Under the pieces are notes generated by a model, which was not told the DNA's origin, did not search any database, and saw only the letters and a program-made list of their open reading frames with translations. Source: Phyllobacteriaceae bacterium (GTDB lineage: Bacteria; Pseudomonadota; Alphaproteobacteria; Rhizobiales; Ancalomicrobiaceae). Taken from it: a stretch of 17,347 nt of DNA. The stretch lies in contig JAAYVT010000348.1 of NCBI GenBank assembly GCA_012517025.1, positions 1 through 17,347 of the forward strand. The letters are read 5' to 3'. The translations under genes were made by a program, and so were the position numbers. Below, one piece after another: positions 16,079 to 17,347 of this stretch; the stretch's first letter is position 1; each line of letters opens with the position of its first letter.

Positions 16079-16104
16079 GGGGCGCCGGGACCGCCGGCGC
16101 GCCC
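16079..16104 (-). terminator. GC-rich hairpin after trpS, possible terminator
   Basis: A 7-bp stem (16082-16088 with 16094-16100) around a 5-nt loop extends by three further G-C pairs after one bulged base. It lies 20 bp past the trpS stop. Only CCUUG follows, without a U tract, so factor-independent termination is doubtful. Confidence 0.35.
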
Positions 16105-16123
16105 TTCGCCGCAGATCGATCGG

Positions 16124-17173
16124 TCAGCGCAGGAAGCCGACCACGTCCTTGACCGCGGTCATCACCGGCTCGGCGATGACGCGGGCGCGCTCGGCGCCGG
16201 AGGCCAGGACGCCGTCGATGTAGGCCGGATCGGCGGCGAGCCGCTTCATCTCGGCGCCGACCGGGCCGAGTTTCTCCACCGCGAGGTCGGTCAGCGACGC
16301 CTTGAAGGTGGAGAACTGCGAACCGCCGTATTCGCCGAGCACGGCGGCGGCGGAGGTGCCGGCGAGCGCGGCGTAGATGCCGACCAGATTCTCCGCTTCG
16401 GGACGGCCGGAGAGGCCCTCGACCTCGCTCGGCAGCGGCTCGGGATCTGTCTTGGCCTTGCGGAGCTTCTGGGCGAGGGTGTCGCGATCGTCGGCGAGGT
16501 TGATGCGGGAGAGGTCGGAGGGATCCGACTTCGACATCTTCTTGGTGCCGTCGCGCAGGCTCATGACGCGGGTCGCCGGACCCTGGATGATCGGCTCGGG
16601 CAACGGGAAGAAGCGCGGGCCGAAGCCGAGCTCGGCGATGCGGTCGCGATAGTCGTTGTCGAACTTCTGGGCGATGTCGCGGGTCAGCTCGAGGTGCTGC
16701 TTCTGATCCTCGCCGACCGGCACGTGGGTCGCCTTGTAGAGCAGGATGTCGGCGGCCATCAGGCTCGGATAGGCGTAGAGGCCGAGCGAGGCGTTCTCGC
16801 GGTCCTTGCCGGCCTTCTCCTTGAACTGCGTCATGCGGTTCATCCAGCCGAGCCGGGCGATGCAGTTGAACACCCAGGCGAGCTCGGCGTGCTGGTGGAC
16901 GCGGCTCTGGTTGAAGACGATCTGGGTCTTCGGATCGATGCCGGCGGCGAGGAAGGCGGCGGTCACCTCGCGGATCGACTTCTGCAGCTCGGCCGGATCC
17001 TGGAACACCGTGATCGCGTGCATGTCGACGACGCAGTAGACACAAGGATGGGTCTCCTGCAGCGCGACGAATTTGACGATGGCGCCGAGATAATTGCCGA
17101 GGTGCAGGTTTCCGGTCGGCTGAACCCCGGAGAAGACGCGGGGTTCGAAGGTGGCGGCGATGTCGTCGGTCAT
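16124..17173 (-). CDS. trpS: Tryptophanyl-tRNA synthetase
   Basis: A class I aminoacyl-tRNA synthetase that charges tRNA(Trp). The 349-residue product has the HIGH-equivalent segment PTGNLHLGN (19-27). It has the tryptophan/ATP-site region NCIARLGWMNRMTQFKEKAG (103-122) and PVGEDQKQHLELTRDIA (152-168). The KMSKS loop is KMSKS (212-216). ATG 17173 is chosen with GAGGGA about 10 nt upstream; the open frame extends 28 codons further, but that part is Arg/Pro-rich and not family-like. The length fits the bacterial TrpRS family. It lies 56 bp after a probable murJ, as in many Hyphomicrobiales. Confidence 0.97.
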   Translation of the reverse strand: MTDDIAATFEPRVFSGVQPTGNLHLGNYLGAIVKFVALQETHPCVYCVVDMHAITVFQDPAELQKSIREVTAAFLAAGIDPKTQIVFNQSRVHQHAELAWVFNCIARLGWMNRMTQFKEKAGKDRENASLGLYAYPSLMAADILLYKATHVPVGEDQKQHLELTRDIAQKFDNDYRDRIAELGFGPRFFPLPEPIIQGPATRVMSLRDGTKKMSKSDPSDLSRINLADDRDTLAQKLRKAKTDPEPLPSEVEGLSGRPEAENLVGIYAALAGTSAAAVLGEYGGSQFSTFKASLTDLAVEKLGPVGAEMKRLAADPAYIDGVLASGAERARVIAEPVMTAVKDVVGFLR

Positions 17174-17229
17174 GTCGGATGGTTCCCTCACGGGCGGCGC
17201 CTCGGGGGGGGCGTCTCGTTCGCGGCGGG

Positions 17230-17347
17230 TTATGCGCGATCCGTCGGCGGCTCGCAAGACGCCTCGGATCTTCGACGCCGGCGCGCGGCGGCGAGACCGG
17301 CGAGGGCGGAGACCTCGACGCCGCCGAAACCGACGAGCAGCCCGGCG
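17230..17347 (-). CDS. C-terminal end of an unidentified membrane protein, probably MurJ (cut by window edge)
   Basis: Only about 39 codons before a TAA stop are present. In the frame used, the sequence reads a hydrophobic stretch (GLLVGFGGVEVSALAGLAAA) followed by RRRRSEASCEPPTDRA. This looks like a final transmembrane helix with a positively charged cytoplasmic tail. murJ (mviN), the lipid II flippase gene, usually sits directly upstream of trpS in this bacterial group, so MurJ is the likely identity. The fragment alone has no diagnostic motif. Confidence 0.5.
   Translation of the reverse strand, partial: AGLLVGFGGVEVSALAGLAAARRRRRSEASCEPPTDRA

Noticed and set aside
17204..17211. Run of eight G between trpS and the upstream gene
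   Set aside because: It is non-coding and could be a sequence-length artefact or chance in GC-rich DNA; no phase-variation context is visible.

Overview
This window is a GC-rich stretch of an alphaproteobacterial chromosome, most likely from the order Hyphomicrobiales (Rhizobiales). The protein sequences show this: the IF-2 N-terminus, the YlxR/L7Ae fusion, a Fur/Mur-type regulator without CxxC zinc motifs, a PraR/PhrR-type helix-turn-helix regulator beside lnt, and the overall gene order. As I recall, rhizobial chromosomes share this order. Every gene I can support lies on the minus strand, so transcription runs from high to low coordinates. The many long plus-strand reading frames are shadows caused by high GC. 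I see no insertion sequence, prophage, CRISPR array, tRNA or rRNA.

Layout in the direction of transcription: a probable murJ 3' end (17347-17230), trpS, and a UspA-domain gene. Next, behind a good promoter at 15506-15534, come a NifU/Nfu-type Fe-S scaffold gene, tsaB, rimI, a fur/mur gene and plsC. Then miaB, phoH, ybeY, a CorC/HlyC CBS-domain gene and lnt form a tight run. A 263-bp regulatory gap leads to the praR/phrR-like regulator. metK has its own promoter and a structured leader, and is separated from trmB by a terminator-like hairpin. Last, from a promoter at 3355-3382, comes the rimP-nusA-ylxR-infB operon; infB is cut by the window edge.

The genes are housekeeping and revolve around translation: tRNA modification (tsaB, miaB, trmB), tRNA charging (trpS), ribosome maturation (rimP, ybeY, probably ylxR), transcription elongation (nusA), initiation (infB) and S-adenosylmethionine supply (metK). 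A second theme is the envelope (lnt, plsC, the CorC-like gene, possibly murJ). Tight stop/start overlaps (tsaB-rimI, miaB-phoH, phoH-ybeY, nusA-ylxR) suggest translational coupling.

I did not find a novel multi-gene system. The parts worth a second look are regulatory: two consecutive hairpins in the rimP leader, the second holding the likely AUG; a roughly 120-nt metK leader with three strong hairpins; and a palindrome with clustered repeats upstream of the praR/phrR-like gene.
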